From the NCBI GenBank assembly GCA_041494805.1, contig JBGQBN010000071.1, positions 1 through 16,995 on the forward strand: a stretch of 16,995 nt of DNA, written 5' to 3'. The translations under genes and the position numbers were made by a program. Positions 1 through 7,448 of this stretch are shown piece by piece. The stretch is from JBGQBN01 sp041494805 (GTDB taxonomy: Bacteria > Acidobacteriota > Terriglobia > Terriglobales > Acidobacteriaceae). The notes beneath the pieces are model-generated. The model saw nothing but the letters and a program-made list of their open reading frames with translations, searched no databases and was not told the DNA's origin. Position 1 is the first letter of the stretch. The number at the start of each line of letters is the position of its first letter.

Positions 1-1238
1 ACGATGTTTTCGACCACGACGATCGCGTCATCAATCACCAGGCCCACGGCCGCGGCCAGCCCGCCCAGGGTCATCAGGTTGAAGCTTTCATTTAGAAGCT
101 TGAGGGCAACGAACGTTAACAGGACCGTGACCGGAATCACCAGCCCGGCGACAATCGAGGTTCCCCAGTCACGGAGGAACACGACCAGGATGATCGAGGC
201 GAGAATCAAGCCGAGCAGAATGGCGTCGCGCACACTCTTGATGGAATCGCTCACAATGATGGACTGGTCATAAAACGGCCGGATGGTGATGCCGGGTGGA
301 AGTGATTGACGAATGCGCCCCACTTCATTGTGCACTTCGTCGGCGACCTCTATGGTGTTGCTGTCCGGCTGGCGGTTGACGTTGATCAGCACCGCCGGCT
401 TGCCGTTGGCAGTAACGATGGTGTAAAGCGGCTTCACGCCGGGTGCGATGCTGGCCACATCTCCGATGCGGACCGGGACTCCAGTGGTTGTGGTCTTGAT
501 GACTGTGTCTGCGATTTGCTCCGGGGTGCGCACCTGTCCGCTGACCAGTCCCAGCACCAGTTGATGATTGCGCTCGAAGAGGCCTGGGGAATCGATCAGG
601 TTGGTGCGCCGCATGGTTTCCAGAATGTCGGTAACCGTGACGTTCGCGGTCAGCAGCCTGGCAGGGTCAGGGGTGATGTGGAACTCCGGCTGTTGCCCGC
701 CTTGCACCAGCACGGTGGAGACGCCGTCGAGCCGGTTCAGCCGCGGCTTGATCTCGTAGGTGGCGCGCTCCCACAGTTGCGTCTGGGGCACGGTGTCGGA
801 GGTGAGGCTGTAGCCCATGATGGGAAAGCTGGCGAAGGTCAAGCGGTGCGCGATGACGCTGGCCGCCGGTGGCAATTCCGGCTGCACCCGCGAGATCGCG
901 GCATTCACGTACTGCAGCGTCTGGAACATGTCTGCATCCCAGCTGAAAAACAGGTTAATCTCGGCCGTTCCGCGGCTGGTGATGGAACGCACCTCATGCA
1001 GCCCGGGGACGCTGTTCACGGCTTCCTCGATCGGACGCGTGATGGTCACCATCATCTGATCGGTGGGCATCACACCGTTGTCCACGGCGATCAGGATGCG
1101 CGGGAAGTTGGTGGCTGGAAAAACCGAGACCGGTATGGTGAAAGCCAGATAGCCGCCCAGGAGCGCCAGGGTCAGGATCAGGAAGATCACCGGTTTGGAA
1201 TGGCGCGCGAACCAGTAGGAGGATTCCGGTTGGGTCAC
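1..1238 (-). CDS. RND efflux pump inner-membrane permease, N-terminal 412 codons (runs off window)
   Basis: Inner-membrane proton/drug antiporter of the RND superfamily, which would assemble with the adaptor and TolC-type channel encoded just upstream. I translated it from a GTG at 1238. A GGAGCG Shine-Dalgarno-like stretch precedes that codon, and the adaptor stop codon lies 18 bp away. Visible parts are a short cytoplasmic N-terminus, TM1 at about residues 16-36 (FLILTLALLGGYLAF), a long periplasmic porter region, then TM2-TM4 from about residue 345. The last residues, VIDDAIVVVEN, hold two adjacent Asp (403-404), the proton-relay pair typical of the AcrB-like (HAE) type. Heavy-metal CzcA-type pumps usually differ at this spot. 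A full RND permease is about 1000-1050 residues, so roughly 60 percent lies outside the window. The reading frame is clean, with no stops. Substrate cannot be read from the sequence. Confidence 0.93.
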   Translation of the reverse strand, partial: MTQPESSYWFARHSKPVIFLILTLALLGGYLAFTIPVSVFPATNFPRILIAVDNGVMPTDQMMVTITRPIEEAVNSVPGLHEVRSITSRGTAEINLFFSWDADMFQTLQYVNAAISRVQPELPPAASVIAHRLTFASFPIMGYSLTSDTVPQTQLWERATYEIKPRLNRLDGVSTVLVQGGQQPEFHITPDPARLLTANVTVTDILETMRRTNLIDSPGLFERNHQLVLGLVSGQVRTPEQIADTVIKTTTTGVPVRIGDVASIAPGVKPLYTIVTANGKPAVLINVNRQPDSNTIEVADEVHNEVGRIRQSLPPGITIRPFYDQSIIVSDSIKSVRDAILLGLILASIILVVFLRDWGTSIVAGLVIPVTVLLTFVALKLLNESFNLMTLGGLAAAVGLVIDDAIVVVENI

Positions 1239-1256
1239 GGAGTCGCTCCGTTGCGG

Positions 1257-2552
1257 CTATTTTTCATTCTGGTTTTCCGCTTTGATCTTGGAATTGTCGG
1301 GCAAACCGTAGGCCCCGGACGCCACCAGTCTGTCTCCAGCCTGCAGGCCTTCGACGATTTGAACCTGATCTCCTTGACGGATTCCGACGCGCACGCTTTT
1401 CCGATGGGCGTGATTGCCCGAGTCGACCACCATCACCGAAGTGCTTCCGTCTTGTGCCGTCAGCAGCCCGGCCGCTGGAACCACCAGCGCATCCGGAACG
1501 GTCTGCGCCAGCATGGATACTTGCACGCTGGTGCCCGGCTTCAGGCGCTGATCCGGATTTGTCGCCTGCACCCAGACTTCGACGGTTGTGCTGTTGGGAT
1601 CCAGTGCCGGGCTGACTACGGTGATCTTGCCCTCGAAGGGTCTGTCCTCACCGGGCACCGTGATGGTTGCCTTGTCGCCCGGTTTGAGCAGCGCAGCCTC
1701 CGGCTGCGGGATGTGGGCGCGGGCGATGACCTGGGAGATGTCCATTACCGTAAGCAGGGGAGTGCCGGCCGCGGCCATCTCTCCCGGATACAGCGGGCGA
1801 TCCGTCACCACTCCGTCGATGGGGCTGCGAATCTCGGAGTAGGTCAGTTGCGCCTCCGCTCCCAAATACTTGCCCTTGGCTGATTCCAGTTGTCCCGCCG
1901 CCGACTTGAGTACCTGCTGCTTCCCGATCGCCATCAAGGCGTCGAGATGCTTCTGAGCGATTTCATACTGGTTGCGGGCCTGGGTCAGATCTACCCCAGC
2001 CTGGTCGAGTTCCTTGCGCGGCATGGCTCCCTGCTGATAGAGATCCTGGCGGCTTTCGTAAATCTTTTGTTGGGCCTCAAGCATCTGCTTTGCGGCCTGC
2101 GCGTCGAGCTGCGCCTTCTGGATTTGCTGCGGCAGGTCGGCGGCCGTCGTGGTTTCATACGCCGCCTGCGCCTGGTCGTACCCACCCTTCGTATCCTGCG
2201 CGGCGGCAGCGAGATCGCGGTTTTCGAGAACGGCAAGCAGCTGACCCTGGCGAACGCGGCTGCCGCGCTTGACCAAGAATGTCTTCACGGGCGCGCTGAT
2301 CTTCGGCGTAATTGCGGATTGCTGCAGCGGGAACAAGACCGCGTCCCCGACCACAGTGCGCCGCAGAGTTGTCTTCTCCACCGAAACCACCTGCACCGGC
2401 ACGGCGGTTTCCTTCTCGGCGGACTCCCCTGAGCAGCTGGCGAGCAACAGCAGCGCCATGAATCCTGCAAACGTCCCTCCGCGCCGCCAGACGGCGCCGG
2501 AGCCGGAAGAACAGCCGGGAAGTGTGGGGCGGATGAGGCCTTTGGTGTACAT
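1257..2552 (-). CDS. Periplasmic adaptor subunit of RND efflux system (membrane fusion protein, lipoprotein)
   Basis: A 431-residue HlyD/AcrA-type adaptor linking the inner-membrane pump to the outer-membrane channel. The N-terminus has basic residues, a hydrophobic run (GFMALLLL) and a lipobox LASC with Cys40, so it is a predicted lipoprotein anchored in the inner membrane. The order of parts is typical: a first half of the lipoyl-like domain (KTFLVKRGSRVRQGQLLAVL, about 93-112), a long alpha-helical hairpin rich in Ala/Gln/Lys (about 115-225), the second lipoyl half (SEIRSPIDGVVTDRPLYPGE), a beta-barrel (VVSPALDPNSTTVEVWVQA) and a membrane-proximal domain ending in GLQAGDRLVASGAYGL. The ATG lies 2 bp after the channel gene stop, with AGGGA in the end of that gene, so translation is probably coupled. 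The pump gene follows after 18 bp. Confidence 0.95.
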   Translation of the reverse strand: MYTKGLIRPTLPGCSSGSGAVWRRGGTFAGFMALLLLASCSGESAEKETAVPVQVVSVEKTTLRRTVVGDAVLFPLQQSAITPKISAPVKTFLVKRGSRVRQGQLLAVLENRDLAAAAQDTKGGYDQAQAAYETTTAADLPQQIQKAQLDAQAAKQMLEAQQKIYESRQDLYQQGAMPRKELDQAGVDLTQARNQYEIAQKHLDALMAIGKQQVLKSAAGQLESAKGKYLGAEAQLTYSEIRSPIDGVVTDRPLYPGEMAAAGTPLLTVMDISQVIARAHIPQPEAALLKPGDKATITVPGEDRPFEGKITVVSPALDPNSTTVEVWVQATNPDQRLKPGTSVQVSMLAQTVPDALVVPAAGLLTAQDGSTSVMVVDSGNHAHRKSVRVGIRQGDQVQIVEGLQAGDRLVASGAYGLPDNSKIKAENQNEK

Positions 2553-2554
2553 GT

Positions 2555-3931
2555 TTAGAAATTCCCTGTCAGCGTCTGCAAATTCGCCAGGGCGACACGG
2601 AAACGCACTTGCCCGTCATTGAAAGCGTTGCGCGCCTGGGTTAGCGTGTTCTGTGCGTCCACGACCTCAAGCACCGTGGCTTCGCCGGCCTGGTAACGCA
2701 GCGTGGTCAGACGCAGACTCTCCGCCGCGAGTTCGGCCGATTCCGTCAGGGAATCCAGTTCCCGTCGCGCGGTTTGGGCCTGGTTGTAAAACGTGCGCAG
2801 ATTGCCGAGCAATTGGCGCTGCGCAAAGCTCAATTCCACCCGCGCCTGCTGCCGCCGCAGATCAGCCTGCTTTACTTTGCTGCGATTCGCTCCCCAGTTC
2901 CACACCGGCAATTGCAGCGTGGCGGCCGCCGCATAACCAAGATTTCGGGTGCCACCGGTTTTGGTGGCGAATTGATTGGCATCAATGCCATAGAAGTAAT
3001 CGAAGCTTAGCGATGGCAGGAACCCATTCCAGGCGATCGCGACTTCCTGGTTGGCTTCTTGCAGGGCGGCTATAGCGGCGCGCAATTCCGGATTCTTGTT
3101 CGCAGCGGCAGCCTGAACCTCGGGGAACGCGGGCAAGGGGTCCGGGGTTTGCAAATCGTCCACAATGCTGAAGTTTTCGTTGAAATCGGGAAAGACGAGC
3201 ACTGCCAGTTGCAGGCGGCTGCGGTTCATTTCCAAATCCGCCTCCTGCAAGTCGCGCTGTTGCTGCTGAAACTGGATCTGGGCTTTGATCACGTCGGAGT
3301 GCGCCACTTCGCCGCCATGCTCGAGCTTCTGGCTGATGTCGAGGAAGCGCTGCGCTTCGCCCGCTGCGCGTTGTGCCGTGGCATACTTTCGCTGCGCCGC
3401 CACCAATCCGTAATACGACTGCACGACCGTGACCACGAGTCCACGGGCGGCAATTTCGGAACGGGCCCGTGCCACCGCCTCGGCGGCCAGCGTCCGGCGG
3501 TAGTCCGCCACATTTCCGAGAGAAATCTCCTGGTGCACATTCCCCTGGCTGATGTACTCGTGGACACCATTGGCACCGACAAACCGTCCCGTCGGCGTGC
3601 CATTGCCCTGGGTGTAAAGGAATGTGGCGTTGTAATTCAGGCTGGGCAACAGCGCGGCTCGACTCTGCACCCGATCTTCCCTGGCCAATCCGAATTCGGT
3701 CAGCGCAGCCTGATATTCGGGATTGTTCTTGCGGGCTCGCTCCAGCGCATCCTGCAGGGTCAGAGTCAAGGGACCGGCGTTTGGGGTGGGACTGCTGTTG
3801 GCCCCCGCAGCCACCAGGTTCGACGTTGTCTGCGCCGCTGCGGCCAACGCAAGAACTAACATCACGATCACCAGCCCCAATTGCTTGAGGGCTGGACGAT
3901 CCCGGAAAGGAAAGAAGTCAGAAGTTGCCAT
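2555..3931 (-). CDS. TolC-family outer-membrane efflux channel
   Basis: Outer-membrane channel component, taking the substrate from the RND pump and adaptor to the outside. The product is 458 residues from the ATG at 3931. A GTG at 3949 would add six residues (PRVGP region) and cannot be excluded; neither has a strong ribosome site. It has a signal peptide: charged start, hydrophobic LGLVIVMLVLALAAAA and a likely cut after AAA. Two OEP repeats follow. The first is marked by LQDALERARKNNPEYQAAL and SRAALLPSLNYNATF. The second is marked by ANKNPELRAAIAALQEANQEV and WNGFLPSLSFDYFYG. The C-terminus has the usual RYQAGEATVLEVVDAQNTLTQARN pattern, then VALANLQTLTGNF. Length fits the family (about 420-490). 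It starts 84 bp after the histidine kinase stop and is read in the same direction. Confidence 0.94.
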   Translation of the reverse strand: MATSDFFPFRDRPALKQLGLVIVMLVLALAAAAQTTSNLVAAGANSSPTPNAGPLTLTLQDALERARKNNPEYQAALTEFGLAREDRVQSRAALLPSLNYNATFLYTQGNGTPTGRFVGANGVHEYISQGNVHQEISLGNVADYRRTLAAEAVARARSEIAARGLVVTVVQSYYGLVAAQRKYATAQRAAGEAQRFLDISQKLEHGGEVAHSDVIKAQIQFQQQQRDLQEADLEMNRSRLQLAVLVFPDFNENFSIVDDLQTPDPLPAFPEVQAAAANKNPELRAAIAALQEANQEVAIAWNGFLPSLSFDYFYGIDANQFATKTGGTRNLGYAAAATLQLPVWNWGANRSKVKQADLRRQQARVELSFAQRQLLGNLRTFYNQAQTARRELDSLTESAELAAESLRLTTLRYQAGEATVLEVVDAQNTLTQARNAFNDGQVRFRVALANLQTLTGNF

Positions 3932-4015
3932 AGGCCCCACCCGTGGCACAAACAGTAATATTGAAGGAACGAAGATTAAGGGAACCTGAAGGGATGGCGG
4001 GGAGCTCTGAAATGT

Positions 4016-5491
4016 CTATGCTGCCGGCAGTTCTACCGTCATGCGGGTACCATTCCCGGGGCTGCTCTCCGCGGTAATGGTTCCTCCGTAGGCCTCGACC
4101 AAGGCTTTGGCTATGGCCAACCCAAGCCCGAAGCCTCCCGTAGTTCGGGTCCGGGAAGGGTCGCCGCGATAAAAGCGTTCAAATATGTGGGGTAGATCTT
4201 CGGCGGAAATGCCGGCGCCGTGGTCTGCAAACACAATCCGCGCCGGGCCAGCTTCTTTTCCCATAACTGCGACTTCGACCGATCCGCCTTCCGGGCTGTA
4301 GCGGACGGCGTTCTCCAGGAGGTTGATCCATACCAGCTGCAGGTCCTCAGGGTCGGCTCGAAACAGCACCGGACCATTGGTGGAGAGGTGGATCGTAGTC
4401 TTGCGGGCGTGTGCCAGATTTCGAATCCGCTCTACTGCTTCTTCACAGGTCGGGGTAATGTCGATGATCTCGAGGTCGCGCCGCAATGCGCCATGCGCCC
4501 ACTGTTCCGCGCGGGAGAGCCTGAGCATCCATTGCAGGAGCTGCTCCAGACGCTCCAGGTCTTCCAGCGACTGTTCCAGTCCGGCGCGATACTCCTCCGA
4601 AGTGCGAGGCCGGTGCAATAACGACTGCAGGGTGGACTTCAGCACCGCGATGGGAGTTCTGAGCTCATGGGCGGCATTCCCCAGGAATTCTCTTTGCTGG
4701 ACAAACGAGCGCTGCAGCCGGGCCAGCATGGTGATCATCGATTGAGTAAGCGGACGCAGTTCTTCGATCTGTTCCGCATCTTGCGGGGGCCGAAATTCCC
4801 AGCGGTCTGCCGTCACCAGCGCCGCCTGTCCGGCCAGATGCTGCAGCGGCAGGAGTCCACGGCGCACCCCCCAAAGTGCCAGCAAGACGGTTGCGCCCAG
4901 GAGCAACAGGCTAGCTAGTGCGATGAAGATGCCCGCTTCTTTTACCTGTTCTCGCAACCGAACCATGGGTGCGGCGTAGACGATGGTCAAAGTTTGGGGC
5001 CGGAAGGATTTCCCCTCTTCGCGATCCAAGACGGGGGCGTGAAAAACACGCAGGGCGCGATAGGGGACACCTGCCCAAGCAAAGTTCCAATGGCCATCTC
5101 CCACTGGCGGAATTTCCAGACCACCGGGCCAGTTGGTGGAACGCACTAGAAGGCCAGATCGCTCGGTCCACACTGTAAACAGGTCGGGATGCCCAGGATC
5201 GAGAGACGGGGGCATCAGCGTGCTATCAAAGTACACATTTCCACTGGCGTCTTCCGTATATCGCACCAGGGCGGCCACGCTCATGGCGCGGGCCTGCATG
5301 CCCGCATCGAGAGTGGCCAGCAGACGGCGATGAGTGTAGAAGACGCCAGCGAACAGCAGGCCCGCAGCCAGCAGCAACTGGGAGAGGACCACCGTGGCGA
5401 TCAGCCGGCCTTTGATGGAGTGGGGTGTGATGGAGTGGGGCGTGATGGAGTTAGGCATGATCGTGTCGCCCGTGATGGAGTCGTGGGCCAT
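4016..5491 (-). CDS. Membrane sensor histidine kinase
   Basis: Two-component sensor kinase that would phosphorylate the response regulator encoded immediately upstream. Numbering below is from the TTG at 5497, which overlaps the regulator stop (TTGA). I prefer the ATG at 5491, because AGGA ends 6 nt before it. Parts in order: an unusual N-terminal stretch of five-residue repeats (xxSIT) encoded by a 15-bp tandem repeat, TM1 (about 31-54), a periplasmic sensor region (about 56-187), TM2 (about 189-209), a HAMP-like linker, a HisKA box with phospho-acceptor His277 in FLGNAAHELRTPIAVL, and the ATPase domain. The ATPase shows an N-box (NLLENAVRYSPEGG), a G1 box (DHGAGIS), an F-box (IFERFYRGD) and a G2 box (GFGLGLAIAKALVEAYGG). 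All catalytic boxes look intact. The ligand is unknown; control of the linked efflux genes is the likely job. Confidence 0.95.
   Translation of the reverse strand: MAHDSITGDTIMPNSITPHSITPHSIKGRLIATVVLSQLLLAAGLLFAGVFYTHRRLLATLDAGMQARAMSVAALVRYTEDASGNVYFDSTLMPPSLDPGHPDLFTVWTERSGLLVRSTNWPGGLEIPPVGDGHWNFAWAGVPYRALRVFHAPVLDREEGKSFRPQTLTIVYAAPMVRLREQVKEAGIFIALASLLLLGATVLLALWGVRRGLLPLQHLAGQAALVTADRWEFRPPQDAEQIEELRPLTQSMITMLARLQRSFVQQREFLGNAAHELRTPIAVLKSTLQSLLHRPRTSEEYRAGLEQSLEDLERLEQLLQWMLRLSRAEQWAHGALRRDLEIIDITPTCEEAVERIRNLAHARKTTIHLSTNGPVLFRADPEDLQLVWINLLENAVRYSPEGGSVEVAVMGKEAGPARIVFADHGAGISAEDLPHIFERFYRGDPSRTRTTGGFGLGLAIAKALVEAYGGTITAESSPGNGTRMTVELPAA
5413..5487 (-). repeat. Five-unit 15-bp tandem repeat in the start of the kinase gene
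   Basis: On the plus strand the unit is TGATGGAGTGGGGYG. Units lie at 5413-5427 and 5428-5442 (nearly identical), 5443-5457 and 5473-5487 (partly matching), and 5458-5472 (diverged). Because 15 is a multiple of three, each unit encodes five residues of the kinase N-terminus (PNSIT, PHSIT, PHSIK) and copy-number change would keep the frame. The repeats lie before TM1, in the predicted cytoplasmic tail. Confidence 0.8.
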
Positions 5492-5493
5492 CG

Positions 5494-6165
5494 TCAATCC
5501 TGCAAGATGTAGCCCTGTCCGCGGAGGGTATGAATCAAGGGCCGCGCGGAACCATCGTCCAGTTTGCGCCGCAAACCCGAAATGTAGACTTCGATTACGT
5601 TACTGAACTTCTCCCAGTTGTAGTCGTAAAGATGTTCCAGGAGTTCGGTCTTGGAAACCACCGCTCGCGGCCGATGCGCCAGATATTCGAGCACACGATA
5701 CTCCATGGCGGTCAGGATAATGGACCGTCCGGCGCGCTGCACACTGCGGTCCACGGTATTTAACTCCAGGTCACCGATGGTCAAGACCGGTGAGGGCCGG
5801 CCTTTGCCGCGGCGGATCAGAGCTTTGGTGCGCGCCAGCAATTCTCCCAGATCGAACGGCTTGGTGAGATAGTCGTCCGCACCGGCATTGAGCAGCGATA
5901 CCACGGATTCCTTATCATCGCGCGCCGTCAGGACGAGGACGGGCGTGTGCTGGCCCGCCTGCCGGATGCGCGTGAGCACCTGCATTCCGTCCAGTTGGGG
6001 CAGCATCAGGTCCAAGAGCACCACATCGTAGGAGTTGGACTCGGCGAGAAACAGCCCTTCCTGACCGTCAGGGGCTATGTCCACGGCGTAACCCGCGCTC
6101 TCGCGGAGACTGCGCGCGATGTTTTCCGCCAACCGGGGTTCATCTTCTACGATCAATACCCGCAC
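5494..6165 (-). CDS. OmpR/PhoB-family response regulator
   Basis: A 223-residue DNA-binding response regulator, first gene of the efflux operon and partner of the adjacent kinase. The receiver domain (1-118) has the acidic pair Glu7/Asp8, phospho-acceptor Asp52 (VVLLDLMLPQLDGM), Thr80 and Lys102 (YLTKPF). The C-terminal domain (about 126-223) is a winged helix of the OmpR type: LELNTVDRSVQRAG, LTAMEYRVLEYLAHRPRAVV, then VEVYISGLRRKL-like NVIEVYISGLRRKLDDG and IHTLRGQGYIL. The start is GTG at 6165, preceded by an AGG six bases upstream. The stop overlaps the kinase start region. It probably regulates its own promoter and the downstream pump genes; see the direct-repeat site at 6211-6227. Confidence 0.96.
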   Translation of the reverse strand: MRVLIVEDEPRLAENIARSLRESAGYAVDIAPDGQEGLFLAESNSYDVVLLDLMLPQLDGMQVLTRIRQAGQHTPVLVLTARDDKESVVSLLNAGADDYLTKPFDLGELLARTKALIRRGKGRPSPVLTIGDLELNTVDRSVQRAGRSIILTAMEYRVLEYLAHRPRAVVSKTELLEHLYDYNWEKFSNVIEVYISGLRRKLDDGSARPLIHTLRGQGYILQD

Positions 6166-6417
6166 GGTTTACCTATCCCGCTGTCATGTCAGGAAATTAC
6201 CCCAGTCAACATTAACCTGTCCTTAATCGGGTTGGAAGTGCAGGTTCAGTGGCAGGACGACTGGAGGCGTGCGCCACGCGCTGGCCCGTTGTGGGAGGAG
6301 TTGTCCCACATTAGAGGCTTCCCATGCTCGCCACCATAGATCGCCTTTATGCTCAAACTACAGTATTCAAAGGTCTTGCCCCTTTTGTGCGCTCTGGCGA
6401 AAGTTTGGCGAAAGAGT
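6166..6417. other. Native intergenic region left of the mobile island (no gene)
   Basis: No convincing coding region on either strand. It should hold the promoter of the efflux operon (minus) and, before the island arrived, promoter elements of the LuxR-type genes now at 11830. Visible structure: a PmrA-like direct repeat at 6211-6227, a 7-bp inverted repeat TGTGGGA/TCCCACA at 6290-6296 and 6304-6310, and two adjacent 11-bp units starting TGGCGAAAG at 6395 and 6406. Confidence 0.6.
6211..6227 (-). promoter_or_regulatory. Possible OmpR-family direct-repeat operator upstream of the regulator gene
   Basis: Read on the minus strand, the site is ATTAAGGACAGGTTAATG: two TTAA cores exactly 11 bp apart (TTAAG, five bases, GTTAAT). 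This spacing is what OmpR-family dimers bind, and it is close to the known PmrA box of two TTAA half-sites separated by five bases. It lies about 46-62 bp upstream of the GTG start at 6165, a reasonable place for autoregulation. The assignment rests on pattern and position only. Confidence 0.4.
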
Positions 6418-6425
6418 TGCACTTG
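6418..6425 (+). repeat. Target-site duplication, copy 1 (TGCACTTG)
   Basis: Eight bases TGCACTTG directly left of the left inverted repeat of element 1. Identical copies lie at 8787-8794 and 11764-11771. Eight base pairs is the duplication length known for IS1595-family insertions. Confidence 0.88.
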
Positions 6426-6450
6426 GGTAAGTATCCCATGACCTCACGTT
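6426..6450 (+). repeat. Left terminal inverted repeat of element 1
   Basis: Begins GGTAAGTATCCCATGAC and ends CTCACGTT. Compared with the right end (reverse complement of 8762-8786) it differs at three positions: G for T at position 6, A for T at 13 and C for A at 18. This is the most diverged of the four ends on the island, and it lacks the TTGACA hexamer present in the other three. Confidence 0.85.
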
Positions 6451-6478
6451 GTAGAATAGAGGAGCCGTGACAGGGTTT

Positions 6479-6506
6479 TTGAGAACGGGCGCGAAAGTTA
6501 TACAAT
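6479..6506 (+). promoter_or_regulatory. Predicted sigma-70-type promoter for cargo gene at 6533
   Basis: TTGAGA at 6479-6484 and TACAAT at 6501-6506 with a 16-bp spacer. A transcript starting near 6513 would carry AAAGGA at 6521-6526 and the ATG at 6533. This also argues against the in-frame GTG at 6467, which lies upstream of the promoter. Confidence 0.5.
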
Positions 6507-6532
6507 TCTCGGCCATTCGGAAAGGAATGGTT

Positions 6533-6931
6533 ATGGGAACTAATGCTCAGCCGGAACCGCGCCCAGAGACACTAGCTATTGCAAATGCTAACCCGCAAGC
6601 AAATGTGAGCACCGCGTCCGCCAGTGCTACGTTTGCTCAGATGACACAGGTGGCGGCCTACATTCCGCCTAATGCGTGGACTCCGCAAGCAGTGCTGGAT
6701 TTACATGAAAAGCAGAAAGAGGTAGCGTTCCGAAACATCGACTCCCTCGATAAATTCAGAAGCATGGAAGATCGAAAATCGTGGGCTGGCATCTTTCTTG
6801 TGGCGGGAATCATTTGTTTCGGCTGTTACCTGATTCTGATTGGAAATCCCACAGGCAAGGACATTATCGGCGCTACGGTATTATTTCTCGCTGGCTTCAT
6901 GGCGGGACAAGGGAAAGCTAACCTAAAATAG
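6533..6931 (+). CDS. Element 1 cargo: small membrane protein of unknown function
   Basis: A 132-residue protein I do not recognise. The start is set by AAAGGA at 6521-6526, six bases before the ATG at 6533. The reading frame also opens further upstream at a GTG (6467), but a promoter lies between. The first 35 or so residues are rich in Ala, Asn, Pro, Ser and Thr and look disordered. A short amphipathic part follows (WTPQAVLDLHEKQKEVAFRN). Two transmembrane helices are at about 83-101 (AGIFLVAGIICFGCYLILI) and 109-124 (IIGATVLFLAGFMAGQ), ending in a short KANLK tail. No signal peptide or catalytic motif is visible. Its position between an inverted repeat and the transposase marks it as transposon cargo. 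Its composition is more AT-rich than the efflux operon. Confidence 0.75.
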   Translation: MGTNAQPEPRPETLAIANANPQANVSTASASATFAQMTQVAAYIPPNAWTPQAVLDLHEKQKEVAFRNIDSLDKFRSMEDRKSWAGIFLVAGIICFGCYLILIGNPTGKDIIGATVLFLAGFMAGQGKANLK

Positions 6932-6973
6932 TTACCATATAGTTACTAGATTACCCGCCCCGAACCCACCTCA

Positions 6974-7011
6974 GCAACTCGTAGCAATCCTCCTAGAGTT
7001 ATAAGAGTTGC
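6974..7011. repeat. Inverted repeat between the two cargo genes of element 1
   Basis: GCAACTC at 6974-6980 pairs with GAGTTGC at 7005-7011 across a 24-base loop. No run of T follows, so it is not a clear intrinsic terminator. Its role is unknown. Confidence 0.4.
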
Positions 7012-7097
7012 AATTCACAGGCAGCACGGCGTAGGATGAACTCACCAATTACCCCAATGTGTGCAAATGATGCTTTTCGGGGAAAGGGGATTGCTCT

Positions 7098-7448
7098 ATG
7101 AACTCGGACATTAAGCAGGCCATCAATATCATCACTCAGCGTATTGCGAACCTCCAGCAGATTAAGCAAATGTTGCTGGACGAGTTTGATGTGTCGGGCG
7201 CGTCCGCCGTGGGAATTGGCGTCCGGGCCGCTCGCCAAAGCAGCAATGGCAACGGAGACTTGACCCGCAGAGAGCAGCTCTCCAAATTCTTGATCGACAA
7301 TGGCCCCTCGTCCCGTGGAACCATCAATGAGAAATCTGGTATCCCCAAGGGGACGATTGCGAACCTGCTTAACAAGGATGGATTCGTCCGTCGCCATGGA
7401 AAGTGGACGGTGAACACGATTTCTGCGCCGCAGGAGACTACGCAATGA
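7098..7448 (+). CDS. Element 1 cargo: coiled-coil plus winged-helix-like protein
   Basis: A 116-residue protein not assignable to a named family. GGGGA precedes the ATG at 7098 at a usable distance. The N-terminal third (about 5-35, IKQAINIITQRIANLQQIKQMLLDEF) has regular heptad-like hydrophobics and is a likely coiled coil. A Ser/Gly/Asn-rich linker follows. The last part (about 57-105) reads as a small winged helix: RREQLSKFLIDNGPSSRGT, a recognition-helix-like EKSGIPKGTIANLLNK, then a wing DGFVRRHGKWTV. It may be a DNA-binding regulator of the element or of the membrane protein gene upstream, but that is inference. It lies 166 bp downstream of the first cargo gene on the same strand. Confidence 0.72.
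   Translation: MNSDIKQAINIITQRIANLQQIKQMLLDEFDVSGASAVGIGVRAARQSSNGNGDLTRREQLSKFLIDNGPSSRGTINEKSGIPKGTIANLLNKDGFVRRHGKWTVNTISAPQETTQ

Noticed and set aside
306..1883. A 525-codon open frame on the plus strand
   Set aside because: It is antisense to the RND pump and adaptor genes, which have clear family motifs in their own frames. Its translation is His/Arg/Gly-rich with no recognisable domain, typical of shadow frames in GC-rich DNA.
3059..3859. A 266-codon plus-strand frame opposite the TolC-family gene
   Set aside because: It covers the channel gene in a complementary frame and shows no protein-like pattern.
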